Shown: positions 16,371 to 25,018, counted from the stretch's first letter. The stretch: DNA of 64,000 bases from Pumilibacter muris (GCF_943193045.1 NZ_CALPCN010000008.1:1-64000), one strand, 5' to 3'. Translations and numbers: made by a program. The notes: generated from the letters alone by a model not told the origin.

Positions 16371-16455
16371 AATTCCCTTTACTTTCTCCTCTAATTTCAT
16401 AAAGTATAAAATTGTAAGATAGCTAATAATTTTTAGGTCTTTTTTCGAAGTAACG

Positions 16456-17184
16456 CTATACTGCCATGTTGAAGGTCAAAAAGACTATCCCGTCATTTTC
16501 GGTCAGCTGACGCAGCGCGACGGTTCTTTTCTTGTTGCAAAAAATCCCGAGCCGGATTTTAAATGGGAAGACACTGCGGGTAAACACATTCTTGCGGGCA
16601 GAAAAGGCGGAATGCCCGCTATGACTCTCGAATACGTTATGAACCAAGCCGGCGTAGACACTTCGGGAAGCAATTTCGACACAACCGTGCAGTTCGACGT
16701 TATGGTGGGCGCGTTCGAAGGAAACAACGCTTGCGATTACTGCACCATGTTCGAACCTACGGCGTCGGAATTCCAAGCCGCAGGCAAGGGCTATATTGTG
16801 GCGAGCGTGGGCGAAGCAAGCGGCTTTGTTCCCTACACCGCTTTTTCGGCTAAAAAAAGTTACATTGCCGAAAACAAAGACACCGTAACCGACTTCTTGC
16901 GCGCAATAGTACGCGGCTACAACTATATTAAAGAAAACGATGCGGAAACTGTGGCGAAAGCTCTTGAAAAATCGTTCTCGGGCACTCCCCTCGATTCCAT
17001 TGCGGCGGCTATAAAGAACTATTCGGGCATAGACGCTTGGTGCCATTCCCCCGTTATGAAAGAGGCGGATTTCGTTAAATTGCAAGACATTATGGAAAAC
17101 GCGGGCGAACTCAGCGGACGCGCAGATTTTTCCGTAGCGGTTGACAATTCCATTGCAAACATAGTTGCCGCCGAACTGCTTTAA
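16456..17184 (+). pseudogene. ABC transporter binding protein, 3' fragment
   Basis: Codons 94-335 of the split binding protein. The frame begins at the right junction with 'LYCHVEGQKDYPVIFGQLTQRDGSFLV', then 'GRKGGMPAMTLEYVMNQAG' and ends '...SIANIVAAELL'. The first internal ATG is at 16612 and lacks a good ribosome binding site, so the fragment alone is probably not made as a useful protein. The sequence shows no decay: the frame is open throughout, which suggests recent insertion or continued selection through excision. Confidence 0.88.
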
Positions 17185-17205
17185 GAAGGCAAAGGAATAA
17201 CCGCT

Positions 17206-17955
17206 ATGGAAATACTGAAGATAGATAACGTATCGCTGATTTACCAAACGAACGAAGCCGAAACGCAGGCTTTGCAAAACGTTAATCTTTCAATCGAAGA
17301 CGGCGAATTCGTTGCAATCATCGGACCGAGCGGTTGCGGAAAAACCACAATATTAACTCTTATATCGGGGCTTATGAAACCCACGAGCGGAGCTATTTAC
17401 CTCGATGGAAAGCTAATCGACAAGCCTGTGGGCGACATAGGTTATATGCTTCAACGCGACCACCTGTTCGCTTGGCGCACCATTCTTTCCAACGCTTTAC
17501 TCGGACCGGAACTTCAAAAAAAGAAAACTCCCGAAACAATAGAGTACGTTAACGGGCTCATAGAAAAGTACGGATTGGGCGAATTTAAAAAAGCGTATCC
17601 GCGACAGCTTTCGGGCGGCATGCGCCAACGCGCCGCGCTTATTCGCACTCTCGCCTACCGCCCTAAAATTTTACTGCTCGACGAGCCGTTTTCCGCGCTC
17701 GACTACCAAACGAGACTGTCGGTGTGCGACGACGTGCACCGAATAATAAAATCAGAAAAGAAAACCGCCGTGCTCGTAACACACGACATATCGGAGGCAA
17801 TAAGCTTGGCGGACAGAATCGTTGTGCTATCTCAAAGACCCGCCACCGTGAAAAAAGTGTACACTCCGAATATAGAGGGAACGCCGCTAAAACGGCGAGA
17901 GGACAAATCGTTCTCGCGGTGGTTCGACGTAATCTATAAGGACGTAAGCACATGA
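17206..17955 (+). CDS. ABC transporter ATPase, SsuB/TauB family
   Basis: A 249-residue ATP-binding subunit. Walker A GPSGCGKT is at 40-47, the Q loop is in 'GYMLQRDHLFAWRT', the signature LSGGMRQR is at 135-142, Walker B LLLDEP ends near 161, and the H loop is VLVTHD. It belongs to the nitrate/sulfonate/taurine/pyrimidine-precursor group, paired with the split binding protein and the permease. It starts 21 bases after the binding-protein stop, with AAAGGAATA upstream. Its operon promoter now lies beyond the 3.3-kb insertion, so expression may be altered. Confidence 0.95.
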   Translation: MEILKIDNVSLIYQTNEAETQALQNVNLSIEDGEFVAIIGPSGCGKTTILTLISGLMKPTSGAIYLDGKLIDKPVGDIGYMLQRDHLFAWRTILSNALLGPELQKKKTPETIEYVNGLIEKYGLGEFKKAYPRQLSGGMRQRAALIRTLAYRPKILLLDEPFSALDYQTRLSVCDDVHRIIKSEKKTAVLVTHDISEAISLADRIVVLSQRPATVKKVYTPNIEGTPLKRREDKSFSRWFDVIYKDVST

Positions 17956-18743
17956 AAAAACGAACGCTGAGAGAACAGTATTTGTTCGATAAAAAGAAAG
18001 ACAAACTTATAATACTCGCTATTCAGATTGCCGTGCTCGTGCTGTTTTTCGGTTTGTGGGAACTGCTTGCTCGGACGGGCGCAATCGACTCGTTTATCAC
18101 GAGTTGCCCCTCCCGCATGTTAAAAACACTCAAATTGTTGGCGCGGCAAGACCTGTTTAAACACATGGGCATAACTTTGCTCGAATGTGTGTGCGGGTTT
18201 GTGCTCGCAACTCTGCTCGGCACGATAATAGCAATTTTGCTGTGGTGGTCAAAAACGCTTAGAAAGGTTCTCGAACCTTATCTCGTTGTTTTGAACTCGC
18301 TACCCAAAATCGCGCTCGGACCTATAATAATAATCTGGCTGGGCGCAGGCTATCAAGCGATTATAACAATGACGGTGCTTATTTGCATCATCGTTACAAT
18401 CATGAGCGTGCTGGCAGGATTCATGGAATGCGACGAAGACAAAATTCTCTTAATGCGCGCTATGGGAGCAAACAAGTTTCAAATCCTTTTCAAGCTGTTG
18501 CTTCCGAGTTCGCTTCCCAATCTAATTTCCGTACTAAAAATCAACGTGGGACTTTCGTGGGTAGGCGTTATAATGGGCGAATATCTTGTGTCGAGCGCAG
18601 GACTCGGCTATCTCATCATATACGGCGGTCAGGTGTTCAAACTCGACCTCGTTATGGCGAGCACAACCGTTTTGTGCCTGCTTGCGGCGCTAATGTACGC
18701 CTCTGTTGCGCTACTTGAAAAACACGTTAAAAAATCAAGATAA
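17952..18743 (+). CDS. ABC transporter permease, SsuC/TauC family
   Basis: A 263-residue permease with six hydrophobic helices and the EAA loop 'EDKILLMRAMGANKFQILFKLLLPSSLP' that docks to the ATPase. 'LPKIALGPIIIIWLGAG' is typical of the sulfonate/taurine/thiamine-precursor group. It overlaps the ATPase gene by four bases (ATGA). The substrate cannot be told: no TPP riboswitch or sulfonate catabolic gene is present. Confidence 0.93.
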   Translation: MKKRTLREQYLFDKKKDKLIILAIQIAVLVLFFGLWELLARTGAIDSFITSCPSRMLKTLKLLARQDLFKHMGITLLECVCGFVLATLLGTIIAILLWWSKTLRKVLEPYLVVLNSLPKIALGPIIIIWLGAGYQAIITMTVLICIIVTIMSVLAGFMECDEDKILLMRAMGANKFQILFKLLLPSSLPNLISVLKINVGLSWVGVIMGEYLVSSAGLGYLIIYGGQVFKLDLVMASTTVLCLLAALMYASVALLEKHVKKSR

Positions 18744-18757
18744 ACTCTGCAAGTACA

Positions 18758-18797
18758 AAAAGGCTTCTTCCCTTTTCTTAGGAAGAAGTCTTTTTTG
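18758..18797. terminator. Bidirectional terminator after the ABC operon
   Basis: AAAAAGGCTTCTTCC / GGAAGAAGTCTTTTTT stem around CTTTTCTTA. It also ends the convergent membrane-protein gene. Confidence 0.85.
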
Positions 18798-18805
18798 CTA
18801 AAAAT

Positions 18806-19612
18806 CTATTTCTTTTCTTTGCTCTTTCTTATTTTTTCACCGCAAACTTTACAAATGTCAAAATAATCAACATACGTTGTAGTTCCGTAATGAGTTGTCC
18901 ATTCGCCCTTTTTAATATCATATTCCAAACCGTCATCGCTTACTAATTTACCTACAGTTCGTTCTTCATAATCATCGTAATCATAGTCTTGAACTCTTTC
19001 ATTTTCGCTATTTTTAACTTTTTCCAAACAGAACATATTCCCGCATTTAGAGCATCTTTCATCTCGCTGTACCCCACCATGACTGTGATAGAATGCATCT
19101 TTATCTTTATTCAAACGCATAATTTTAACATAACATTGTATAAAAAACAATCCCCAATAAATAACCCACAAAAACAAAATCCACAAATCCAACCCTATAA
19201 TTACAGTTTTATCTAATAAAACTATCCCTCGAATTGCCCCCGCAAAACCTACCGCAATAAAAAGAATACCAAAAATTAAGAATATCTTTTTCCCTTTAAA
19301 CTCTTTTAAAAGTTGCTCGCTGTCCGCTTTGTTTAAATATAATTTATTGCCTTTACAATACCATTTAATGCTCCTAACGCAATCATACCAATCAATATCA
19401 TCCCCAGAAATTTTTAATCCGTATATAAGTATCAATATTGCAGTTGCAAAAAGCGAAACAAAAAAAGTAATAGTTTTAATAAAAATTCCTGTTATAAAAA
19501 AAGCTATTTCCAAAACTGTCGCTACAATAAATAAAATATTCGTTGTATTTAATGCTACGCATTTAAACCTTGCAAACGCGATTTTACTATTCATATTTGC
19601 TGCTTCTTTCAT
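18806..19612 (-). CDS. Membrane protein with C-terminal zinc ribbon
   Basis: A 268-residue protein from the ATG at 19612, which has GGGAGA five bases upstream. Four hydrophobic helices come in two pairs (about residues 22-65 and 105-160). A cytoplasmic tail follows with paired CxxC motifs, CSKCGN and CKVCGE, around a Tyr/Asp-rich stretch (VQDYDYDDYEERTVG). I do not recognise the family. It is transcribed away from an Xre regulator from a perfect consensus promoter that contains an operator, so it is probably the regulator's target. Its AT-rich codon use differs from its neighbours, which may indicate transfer together with the regulator. Confidence 0.7.
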   Translation of the reverse strand: MKEAANMNSKIAFARFKCVALNTTNILFIVATVLEIAFFITGIFIKTITFFVSLFATAILILIYGLKISGDDIDWYDCVRSIKWYCKGNKLYLNKADSEQLLKEFKGKKIFLIFGILFIAVGFAGAIRGIVLLDKTVIIGLDLWILFLWVIYWGLFFIQCYVKIMRLNKDKDAFYHSHGGVQRDERCSKCGNMFCLEKVKNSENERVQDYDYDDYEERTVGKLVSDDGLEYDIKKGEWTTHYGTTTYVDYFDICKVCGEKIRKSKEKK

Positions 19613-19640
19613 GCGTTCTCCCAAAAACTTTATACTATAT

Positions 19641-19696
19641 ATTATAGGTGAGAATTCTTCACTTGTCAAGCAATTAGGTGAGAATTCTCATATAAT
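19641..19696. promoter_or_regulatory. Divergent promoters with twin operators
   Basis: Leftward: TTGACA (19669-19664), 17 bases, TATAAT (19646-19641). Rightward: TATAAT (19691-19696), with a weak -35. Two identical 14-base direct repeats TAGGTGAGAATTCT (19645-19658 and 19675-19688), 30 bases apart, each contain the near-palindrome GTGAGAATTCTCA. One lies in the leftward spacer and one in the rightward spacer, a layout fit for repressing both genes at once. Confidence 0.8.
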
Positions 19697-19702
19697 ATTC
19701 AT

Positions 19703-19906
19703 ATGATTATCGGTAAACGTATCAAAGAATTGCGATTACAAGCAGGCATAAGCCAAAAAACGTTAGCGGAAAAAATCGGTGTGAATAAACGCGCCGTAAT
19801 CTTTTGGGAACAAGAAATCAACGAACCCAAAGCGTCTTATGTTCGTAATTTAGCCGTATTTTTCGAAGTGTCGGCAGATTATTTGTTGGGAATTTCCAAC
19901 TATTAA
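19703..19906 (+). CDS. Xre-family HTH regulator
   Basis: A 67-residue single-domain Cro/C1-type DNA-binding protein. 'RIKELRLQAGISQKTLAEKIGVNKRAVIFWEQE' is helices 1-4, with the recognition helix at 'NKRAVIFWE', and 'YLLGIS' is the usual end. It starts six bases after a perfect -10 box with no ribosome binding site. It probably represses itself and the divergent membrane protein through the twin operators. Confidence 0.92.
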   Translation: MIIGKRIKELRLQAGISQKTLAEKIGVNKRAVIFWEQEINEPKASYVRNLAVFFEVSADYLLGISNY

Positions 19907-19918
19907 AAACTTCAAAAA

Positions 19919-20944
19919 TCAAATAGTGCGAACTTTTTTCCGTTTCAATAACGGGTATTTTTCTGTTTTTCGCATATAGTGAGCACACACCGCAACATAC
20001 GCTATTCCCAAAACGCCGACAAGCGGATAGAATAACGAGACTACTCGCGTAAAGCCCAAGAACGAAAACACGGTGCCCGCTATAATTACTACGGCGGAAT
20101 TAAAAATCTTCCCCGCGAATTTCCCTTCCAAATAGCCGCAAAGTCCGCCTACCGCAGTAAGCATTGTTGTGAAAATACTTATTCCCGTAACTATGCTCAA
20201 TATAACATACAACCACTTGCCCGCGCCCGACGAAATTTCGAGTATGGGCATTTCGGCGGCGTAGTTCCCAGTGCAATTAAGAGCCGTTATAAGTAACGCC
20301 AACAAAGCTGTGATAAACGCAGCCGCAAGCGCGCTGCTCAATATAATCTGTTTTTTGCTGAGTTTGCCGAGCGTTGTGAGCACAGTGGACGCAAGCATCA
20401 TGTTCATGCTCACATATACCGCGCTTATGGGAAAAATTCTAAAACGGAAAACGCCCAAAGAGGCGTCCATTATTCCCGTTTTAAACGCGCTGAAACAAAC
20501 TGCGGCAAGCGAAACTATTATAACGGGCACAACAAGAAAATTGCAGTCGAGCATTCCTTTGGCTCCGCGCCCCACTATAAACGCGCAAACAATCGCGGCA
20601 ACCGTGCCGAAAACGGGAACGGGCACGAGAGACCTGCAAAGACTGTTAAAGCCCGCAACCATTGCCGAAAGCACTATCAAATTGTTAAGCAGTAAAAAGC
20701 CGTCGGCAACAAAATGATATTTTCCGAGCAAAACTCCGTTCACTTTATCGAAGCTTTTTTCGCCTATTTTTGCGCCCGCCGTTAAAAACAACACGCATGC
20801 CGCAAAAATAATTATACCGCAAACGGGAGCCACAAATACGGAAATACCGCTTCCGAAAAAAGAAACGATTTCTCTACCCGAACAAAAGCCCGCTCCTATC
20901 ATGGTGCCTATTATGAGCATCGCGATTGAAAAAATCCTACGCAT
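19919..20944 (-). CDS. YkvI-like membrane transporter
   Basis: A 341-residue integral membrane protein with about ten helices. The N-terminal 'AMLIIGTMIGAGFCSGREIVSFFG' is the signature of the YkvI family, distant relatives of amino-acid/sodium symporters; the substrate is unknown. It is the last of a leftward run of seven genes, but a 68-base gap and a hairpin precede it. There is no Shine-Dalgarno sequence, and the start codon lies at the edge of the hairpin loop. Confidence 0.82.
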   Translation of the reverse strand: MRRIFSIAMLIIGTMIGAGFCSGREIVSFFGSGISVFVAPVCGIIIFAACVLFLTAGAKIGEKSFDKVNGVLLGKYHFVADGFLLLNNLIVLSAMVAGFNSLCRSLVPVPVFGTVAAIVCAFIVGRGAKGMLDCNFLVVPVIIVSLAAVCFSAFKTGIMDASLGVFRFRIFPISAVYVSMNMMLASTVLTTLGKLSKKQIILSSALAAAFITALLALLITALNCTGNYAAEMPILEISSGAGKWLYVILSIVTGISIFTTMLTAVGGLCGYLEGKFAGKIFNSAVVIIAGTVFSFLGFTRVVSLFYPLVGVLGIAYVAVCAHYMRKTEKYPLLKRKKVRTI

Positions 20945-20970
20945 ACTATACTCTATGACGCGTAGGATTT
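20932..20970 (-). promoter_or_regulatory. Hairpin spanning the YkvI start codon
   Basis: AAATCCTACGC (20932-20942) is perfectly complementary to GCGTAGGATTT (20960-20970), with a 17-base loop. Read leftwards the second arm runs into six U residues, as in an intrinsic terminator. The ATG (20944-20942) sits at the base of this second arm, and a TATAGT sequence lies in the loop. Confidence 0.6.
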
Positions 20971-21012
20971 CTTTATTCTGTTTTTCGACTTTTTTCGCAA
21001 ACGACTTTATTT

Positions 21013-21792
21013 CTATTTTTTATCGTCGGCGCTGCGGCTTACCGATTTGCACGGCGACGCCGTTTCCTCTTCGCTAACTTCTTTTTCGCCTACGGCAAGT
21101 TGCGGTTCCGCCGCAACGCTCTTCTGACGGTTTATAACGGCGCCGTTTATCATCAACTCGAAAACGCACCCGAGAAATTCCGCCGCCTTCTCGCAAAGCA
21201 AAATTCTCGTAAGATATATTTGCATATAGTCCATTGTGGAAGAAATGTCGTCCATAAAAATAACGAGCCGGATTTTTCTTTTTTCCTTATCTACCACAAG
21301 ATAGTTCTTTTTTATAGCCATATTCACTCTGTCGTGAATATCGTTGTAGTCGAACGTCTTTTTTCTAACTCGGCTACGGTGCGCGTCCGACTTATCCGCA
21401 ATTATAAGCGCCGCCGAAATAGGATTTACCGGCAGTCCCGTTTCCTCTTCATGGTTGCCGATTGCCCCTATGATAAGGGCAATTTCGTCTATTTCCATGT
21501 GCATTCGGCTCAACGCATCGTAGGCAAGCGTAGCGCCCGTAAGTCCGTGATGCTTGCGGTTAATCGCGTTGCCTATGTCGTGAATCCACCCCGCTATTGC
21601 GCCGAGTTCAACGGTGCGCTCTTCGTAACCGAGCTCCGAAAGAATGTTCGCCGTAGTTTTTGAAACATAGCCCACATGGCGCAAACCGTGCTCGGTGTAG
21701 CCCATGTGTTCGAGGTTGGTGTTGGCCGCGTCTATAAGCTTGCGGAATTCGTTATTCGCCCGTATCATTTCAAGCGTGAGAATTTTTCGCAC
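21013..21792 (-). CDS. HD-domain phosphohydrolase
   Basis: A 259-residue protein with an HD metal-dependent phosphohydrolase core: His in 'TEHGLRHVGYV', the HD pair in 'GAIAGWIHDIGNAI', His in 'RKHHGLTGA', and Asp in 'IADKSDAHRSRVR'. Such domains hydrolyse nucleotides, cyclic dinucleotides or other phosphate esters; the substrate here is not evident. A charged tail (about 40 residues, VGEKEVSEEETAS) is extra. The gene starts 16 bases after the HEAT-like gene in the same operon. Confidence 0.85.
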   Translation of the reverse strand: MRKILTLEMIRANNEFRKLIDAANTNLEHMGYTEHGLRHVGYVSKTTANILSELGYEERTVELGAIAGWIHDIGNAINRKHHGLTGATLAYDALSRMHMEIDEIALIIGAIGNHEEETGLPVNPISAALIIADKSDAHRSRVRKKTFDYNDIHDRVNMAIKKNYLVVDKEKRKIRLVIFMDDISSTMDYMQIYLTRILLCEKAAEFLGCVFELMINGAVINRQKSVAAEPQLAVGEKEVSEEETASPCKSVSRSADDKK

Positions 21793-21808
21793 TCGTTCAC
21801 TTCCTTTT

Positions 21809-22612
21809 TTATCCGAGATTTTTAATTACGCCGTAATAAGGGTCGTCCGAAAAGTCGCGCGTGTCGTCAACCACGCCGCCCATACGTTCTATGGCGTTTT
21901 TGATTTCTATATATTCCATGTAGTTGCAAGTGTCGAGCGCGCGATACAGCATTGCCGACGCGCGTTCGTCTCCGTATTTTCCTATTAACCCCGCATAAAA
22001 CGGTATATTATCGCCGAGAGCGAACAGTTCTTCGAGAAGTCTTAAAGTTCTGTCGTCGCGCTTCGCGTTAACGAGCACTTCGGCAATCATTCCTTTTTGC
22101 GCGGGAGTCGCATTCGGAATAAGACGGTACAGCCTGTCCGCAACGGCGTCGGCATGTTCGCACATAACCTCTATGGCTATTTCGCGCAACCCCTCGTCGG
22201 CGGCTTCGTTACATATAAGTTCGGCGTAAACGTCGAGAGGATGTTCGGCGCCTATTTCGGTTAGCAAATTCGCCGATATTATTCTCGCTTTCGTGTTGCG
22301 CGACGTTCGAACAATATCTTGCAAACCTTGCACGCATTCCCGCTTTTCGGAAATTTTATCCAAAAGCAACGAACTCGGATTGCCCGCGCCGTCGCACGCC
22401 GACACCATTAGCTTTATAAGGTCGGGAGCGTCTATATTGTCGAAAAACAAACGCGGCGAAAGCCCGCTGAGTTCTTCGAGAGGTTGGTTAGCCCACTCCT
22501 CGTAAAGCGTGGGCATTTTGTCTTCGAGTTCGTCGTCGTTCTCCAACTCCTCGCGGTGAGCGTCGTACCACTTTATTGCAAATTCCTCAAAGTTTTTATC
22601 GAAATCAAACAT
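21809..22612 (-). CDS. HEAT-repeat-like protein
   Basis: A 267-residue, acidic, all-helical protein. Repeats of about 35 residues with the pattern 'ARIISANLLTEIG', 'LREIAIEVMCEHAD', 'QKGMIAEVLVNA' and 'RASAMLYRALDT' suggest a HEAT-like solenoid. No catalytic motif or signal. It lies 14 bases downstream of the TPR gene, so the two repeat proteins are probably translated together and may act together. Function unknown. Confidence 0.65.
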   Translation of the reverse strand: MFDFDKNFEEFAIKWYDAHREELENDDELEDKMPTLYEEWANQPLEELSGLSPRLFFDNIDAPDLIKLMVSACDGAGNPSSLLLDKISEKRECVQGLQDIVRTSRNTKARIISANLLTEIGAEHPLDVYAELICNEAADEGLREIAIEVMCEHADAVADRLYRLIPNATPAQKGMIAEVLVNAKRDDRTLRLLEELFALGDNIPFYAGLIGKYGDERASAMLYRALDTCNYMEYIEIKNAIERMGGVVDDTRDFSDDPYYGVIKNLG

Positions 22613-22626
22613 TTTATCTTCCGCCT

Positions 22627-24282
22627 TTAATTTTTATTTTTCGGTTCTCTCGCTTTTTTCTCCGACATGTTTTTGTATTTGAAATACGTTTCTTTATCCG
22701 CTCCGAAAAGTTCTATGCAACATTCGTCGTCGTTCAAAGGATTTACTTTTCTAATACGGTTGGCTATAACCGCCGCGAGCGCCACTTCGTTTATATCGAA
22801 CTCTCCGCCGAGCAAAGAGAGCAACTTTCCGAACACCGCGTCGAACTCGCGTTCGAATCCTTCGCACCCGAAAAGCGCAACGGTAGAGTACGCAAGATAG
22901 TATGCGTCTTTCCATTTTCCGCTTATTCGCGCGGGCGCTTTTCCCGTAAGCGGACGGCAAATATCGCGGCAAGTCAAATAAAGCGGACGCTTTTTAAACC
23001 TTTTGAGGGCAATCGGCAAAAGAATACGCTTATCCGAATCGGGAAACAACGGGTCCATAAGACAATCGCGTATATATCTCTCGAAAAACGGAACTTCCGC
23101 CACAATATCGCACAATATGCGTTTGGAGTTGTCGCTTCCCGCTTGAAAAATCATTAAAATTCCGACGCGCAAATCTTCTTCGCGCAGTTTGGCTTTAAGC
23201 GCGTTTCTGTTGTCGCCGCATTCGGCAAGCACTCCGTTCAATTCTTCCAAAATCTCGGCTTCGGCGTCGGGCGGCAGTTCGCAAGTAAGCGGAAAATCCG
23301 ACGGTCCCGCAAGTTTCGATATAAGGCGGGCGTATACTCTAACGACCGCGTCGTAAGGATAAAGCGCTTGAAGCGTTACCATTGTTTTGCGAGCTTCCCT
23401 AAGCTCTCCGCAATTAGCGAGCGCTACGGCATAACAAAGCGTAGGGCTGCGAAGCGGCGACATGCGCGAAAGTTTGCCGCCGAACTTCACTATAATGTCG
23501 CTGCGTCCGAGTATCGCCGCCATACGAATTATCTGACCTATTCCCGTTATATCGTCTACCGCGCAAGCCGAAAGCTCTTGTAAAGCCGATTCGTATTCTT
23601 CCGTGCGCCCGAGCTTGTAAAGAGCGAGAACAGTGTTTACCGCCGACTCCACTCCCGAACAGTATTTTTCCGCTTTTTCGGCGCAATTCAACGCCTTTTC
23701 GTGCTCGCCCGCCGCATTATACAGCGCCGATAATTTGGAATTGGCTTCGCCGTAAGACGCGGTGCCTTCGGGAACCATTTCAAGCATTTGTCTGGCAAAC
23801 TCGAATTGCCCCGCTTCCAACAACCGTTTTCCGAGTTCGAGCATATTCTGTTCGGCGGTAGGTTCCACCTTATATTCGCGTTGAGCGTAAAACTGCGTTG
23901 CGGCGTCAACAAAATCCAACTCGCGGCTGAACCCGCGTTTTGCCGCCATGTCCATATAATATTTGAGCGCGTCCTCGTTTCCGCCCGTTCCGAACGCGTC
24001 TATAAGCCCTATTATGCTGTCGAACGCGGCTTCGGGAGAACTGTGCGAAAGCGCTTTGTAATACATAAGCTGCGTTTCCCGCATAAGATTTAAATCGCGG
24101 TAACAGCAAGCCATTTCCACTTCCAAAACGGAGCGGAAATCGTCGGCGTTAGACGCTTCCACAAGTTTATAAGCCTCGCGGTAGCTTTTGAGCGCGTCGA
24201 TAAAATTATCGCTCTCGTACTGGTTTAATCCGCGCGCATAATAATAATCTATATCAGGTTTGAATTTTACAACGGTACCCAA
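22627..24282 (-). CDS. TPR-containing protein
   Basis: A 551-residue protein. The N-terminal two thirds are tetratricopeptide-like helices ('YYARGLNQYESDNFIDALKSYREAYKLVE', 'LELGKRLLEAGQFEFARQMLEMVP', 'ALNCAEKAEKYCSG'). The C-terminal third is helical without a known signature. It starts at TTG 24282, with GGAG 12 bases upstream, 31 bases after the methyltransferase gene. It is likely a scaffold; its partner may be the HEAT-like protein encoded next. Confidence 0.75.
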   Translation of the reverse strand: MGTVVKFKPDIDYYYARGLNQYESDNFIDALKSYREAYKLVEASNADDFRSVLEVEMACCYRDLNLMRETQLMYYKALSHSSPEAAFDSIIGLIDAFGTGGNEDALKYYMDMAAKRGFSRELDFVDAATQFYAQREYKVEPTAEQNMLELGKRLLEAGQFEFARQMLEMVPEGTASYGEANSKLSALYNAAGEHEKALNCAEKAEKYCSGVESAVNTVLALYKLGRTEEYESALQELSACAVDDITGIGQIIRMAAILGRSDIIVKFGGKLSRMSPLRSPTLCYAVALANCGELREARKTMVTLQALYPYDAVVRVYARLISKLAGPSDFPLTCELPPDAEAEILEELNGVLAECGDNRNALKAKLREEDLRVGILMIFQAGSDNSKRILCDIVAEVPFFERYIRDCLMDPLFPDSDKRILLPIALKRFKKRPLYLTCRDICRPLTGKAPARISGKWKDAYYLAYSTVALFGCEGFEREFDAVFGKLLSLLGGEFDINEVALAAVIANRIRKVNPLNDDECCIELFGADKETYFKYKNMSEKKAREPKNKN

Positions 24283-24313
24283 TGTTCGTTCTGTCTCCGA
24301 ATAAATCCTCTTC

Positions 24314-25018
24314 TTATTTTTTCGCTATAAAAGCTATTCTCTCGGTTTTCTCGGTAGGTTTCGTTCTCTTTCCGAACGCGTAAACTTTAACGTCTTTAAA
24401 GCCCGCCGCCGTCAGAGCGTTTTTCACTTCGTCGGTTTTTAAAATATACTGCGTTTGCGTTTCGCACGTCTTTATATATGTTTCGCCGCACGGAGAAAAT
24501 ACCGTAAAATCTATAATAAGCCTGTCTCTTTCTCTGAAATTCCGCCAAATGTACGTTATATCTTGTTTCGTTTCCGAAAAGGTGTTGCCGGCAAGCACGT
24601 TTTTAAGCTTGTATTCGCTGCTTATGTCGAACGCGAACACGCCGCCGCAAGAAAGCAATTCGTAAATTTTTCGAAACGCTTTGTTAATATGCGGAACGTA
24701 ATTATAAACGTCGTTGGCGGCAAGCACAAAATCGAGTTTGTGAAGCGCGGGCGGATTAGAAGCGTCGCCGAGCACAAATTTTATAACACGCCCCGCTTTC
24801 GTCGCTTTTTCGGCGGCTTTGCCAAGCATCCCCGCGCTGCCGTCAACTCCGTAAACTTTGTAGCCTCTGCGCTCTAATTCAAGCGTGAGCGCGCCCGTGC
24901 CGCACCCCAAATCCATTCCCTCGCCGCGAGGCAAAAAACCGCAATAATAGTCGGCGCGAATAGCCGCGTCGTCCTCGCCGAAAAGGTCGTAAACTTCGGA
25001 AAGCGCGGTATACATCAT
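24314..25018 (-). CDS. Class I SAM-dependent methyltransferase
   Basis: A 234-residue Rossmann-fold methyltransferase. Motif I is MDLGCGTGALTLELE, followed by 'YKVYGVDGSAGMLGKA' (SAM ribose), 'VLGDASNPPALHKLDFVLAAND' and 'GVFAFDIS'. Close relatives often carry the 'YTALSEVYDLF' opening seen here and are annotated only as class I methyltransferases. The target (small molecule or RNA) is unknown. It overlaps the YesL-like gene by four bases. Confidence 0.88.
   Translation of the reverse strand: MMYTALSEVYDLFGEDDAAIRADYYCGFLPRGEGMDLGCGTGALTLELERRGYKVYGVDGSAGMLGKAAEKATKAGRVIKFVLGDASNPPALHKLDFVLAANDVYNYVPHINKAFRKIYELLSCGGVFAFDISSEYKLKNVLAGNTFSETKQDITYIWRNFRERDRLIIDFTVFSPCGETYIKTCETQTQYILKTDEVKNALTAAGFKDVKVYAFGKRTKPTEKTERIAFIAKK

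Larger units (their letters stand above)
13139..16455. mobile_element. 3.3-kb serine-recombinase integrative element
   Basis: The element interrupts the binding-protein gene. The left junction is GAAGCT-ACG-GTTTAAG (core ACG 13136-13138) and the right is GAAGTA-ACG-CTATAC (core 16453-16455). Joining the outer halves restores an in-frame 335-residue protein; joining the inner halves gives a predicted attP with CGAAGT and ACTTCG arms around the core. Contents in order: an unknown gene, two leftward small genes, a MntA/HepT pair, and the recombinase next to the right end, the usual place for an integrase. There are no conjugation, replication or phage structural genes. The non-coding left end (13139-13303) holds two adjacent copies of ATAATGTAAA (13258-13277). 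Confidence 0.85.

Noticed and set aside
13139-16455. Prophage or conjugative element
   Set aside because: There are no structural, lysis, relaxase or replication genes; only a recombinase, a toxin-antitoxin pair and small genes are present.
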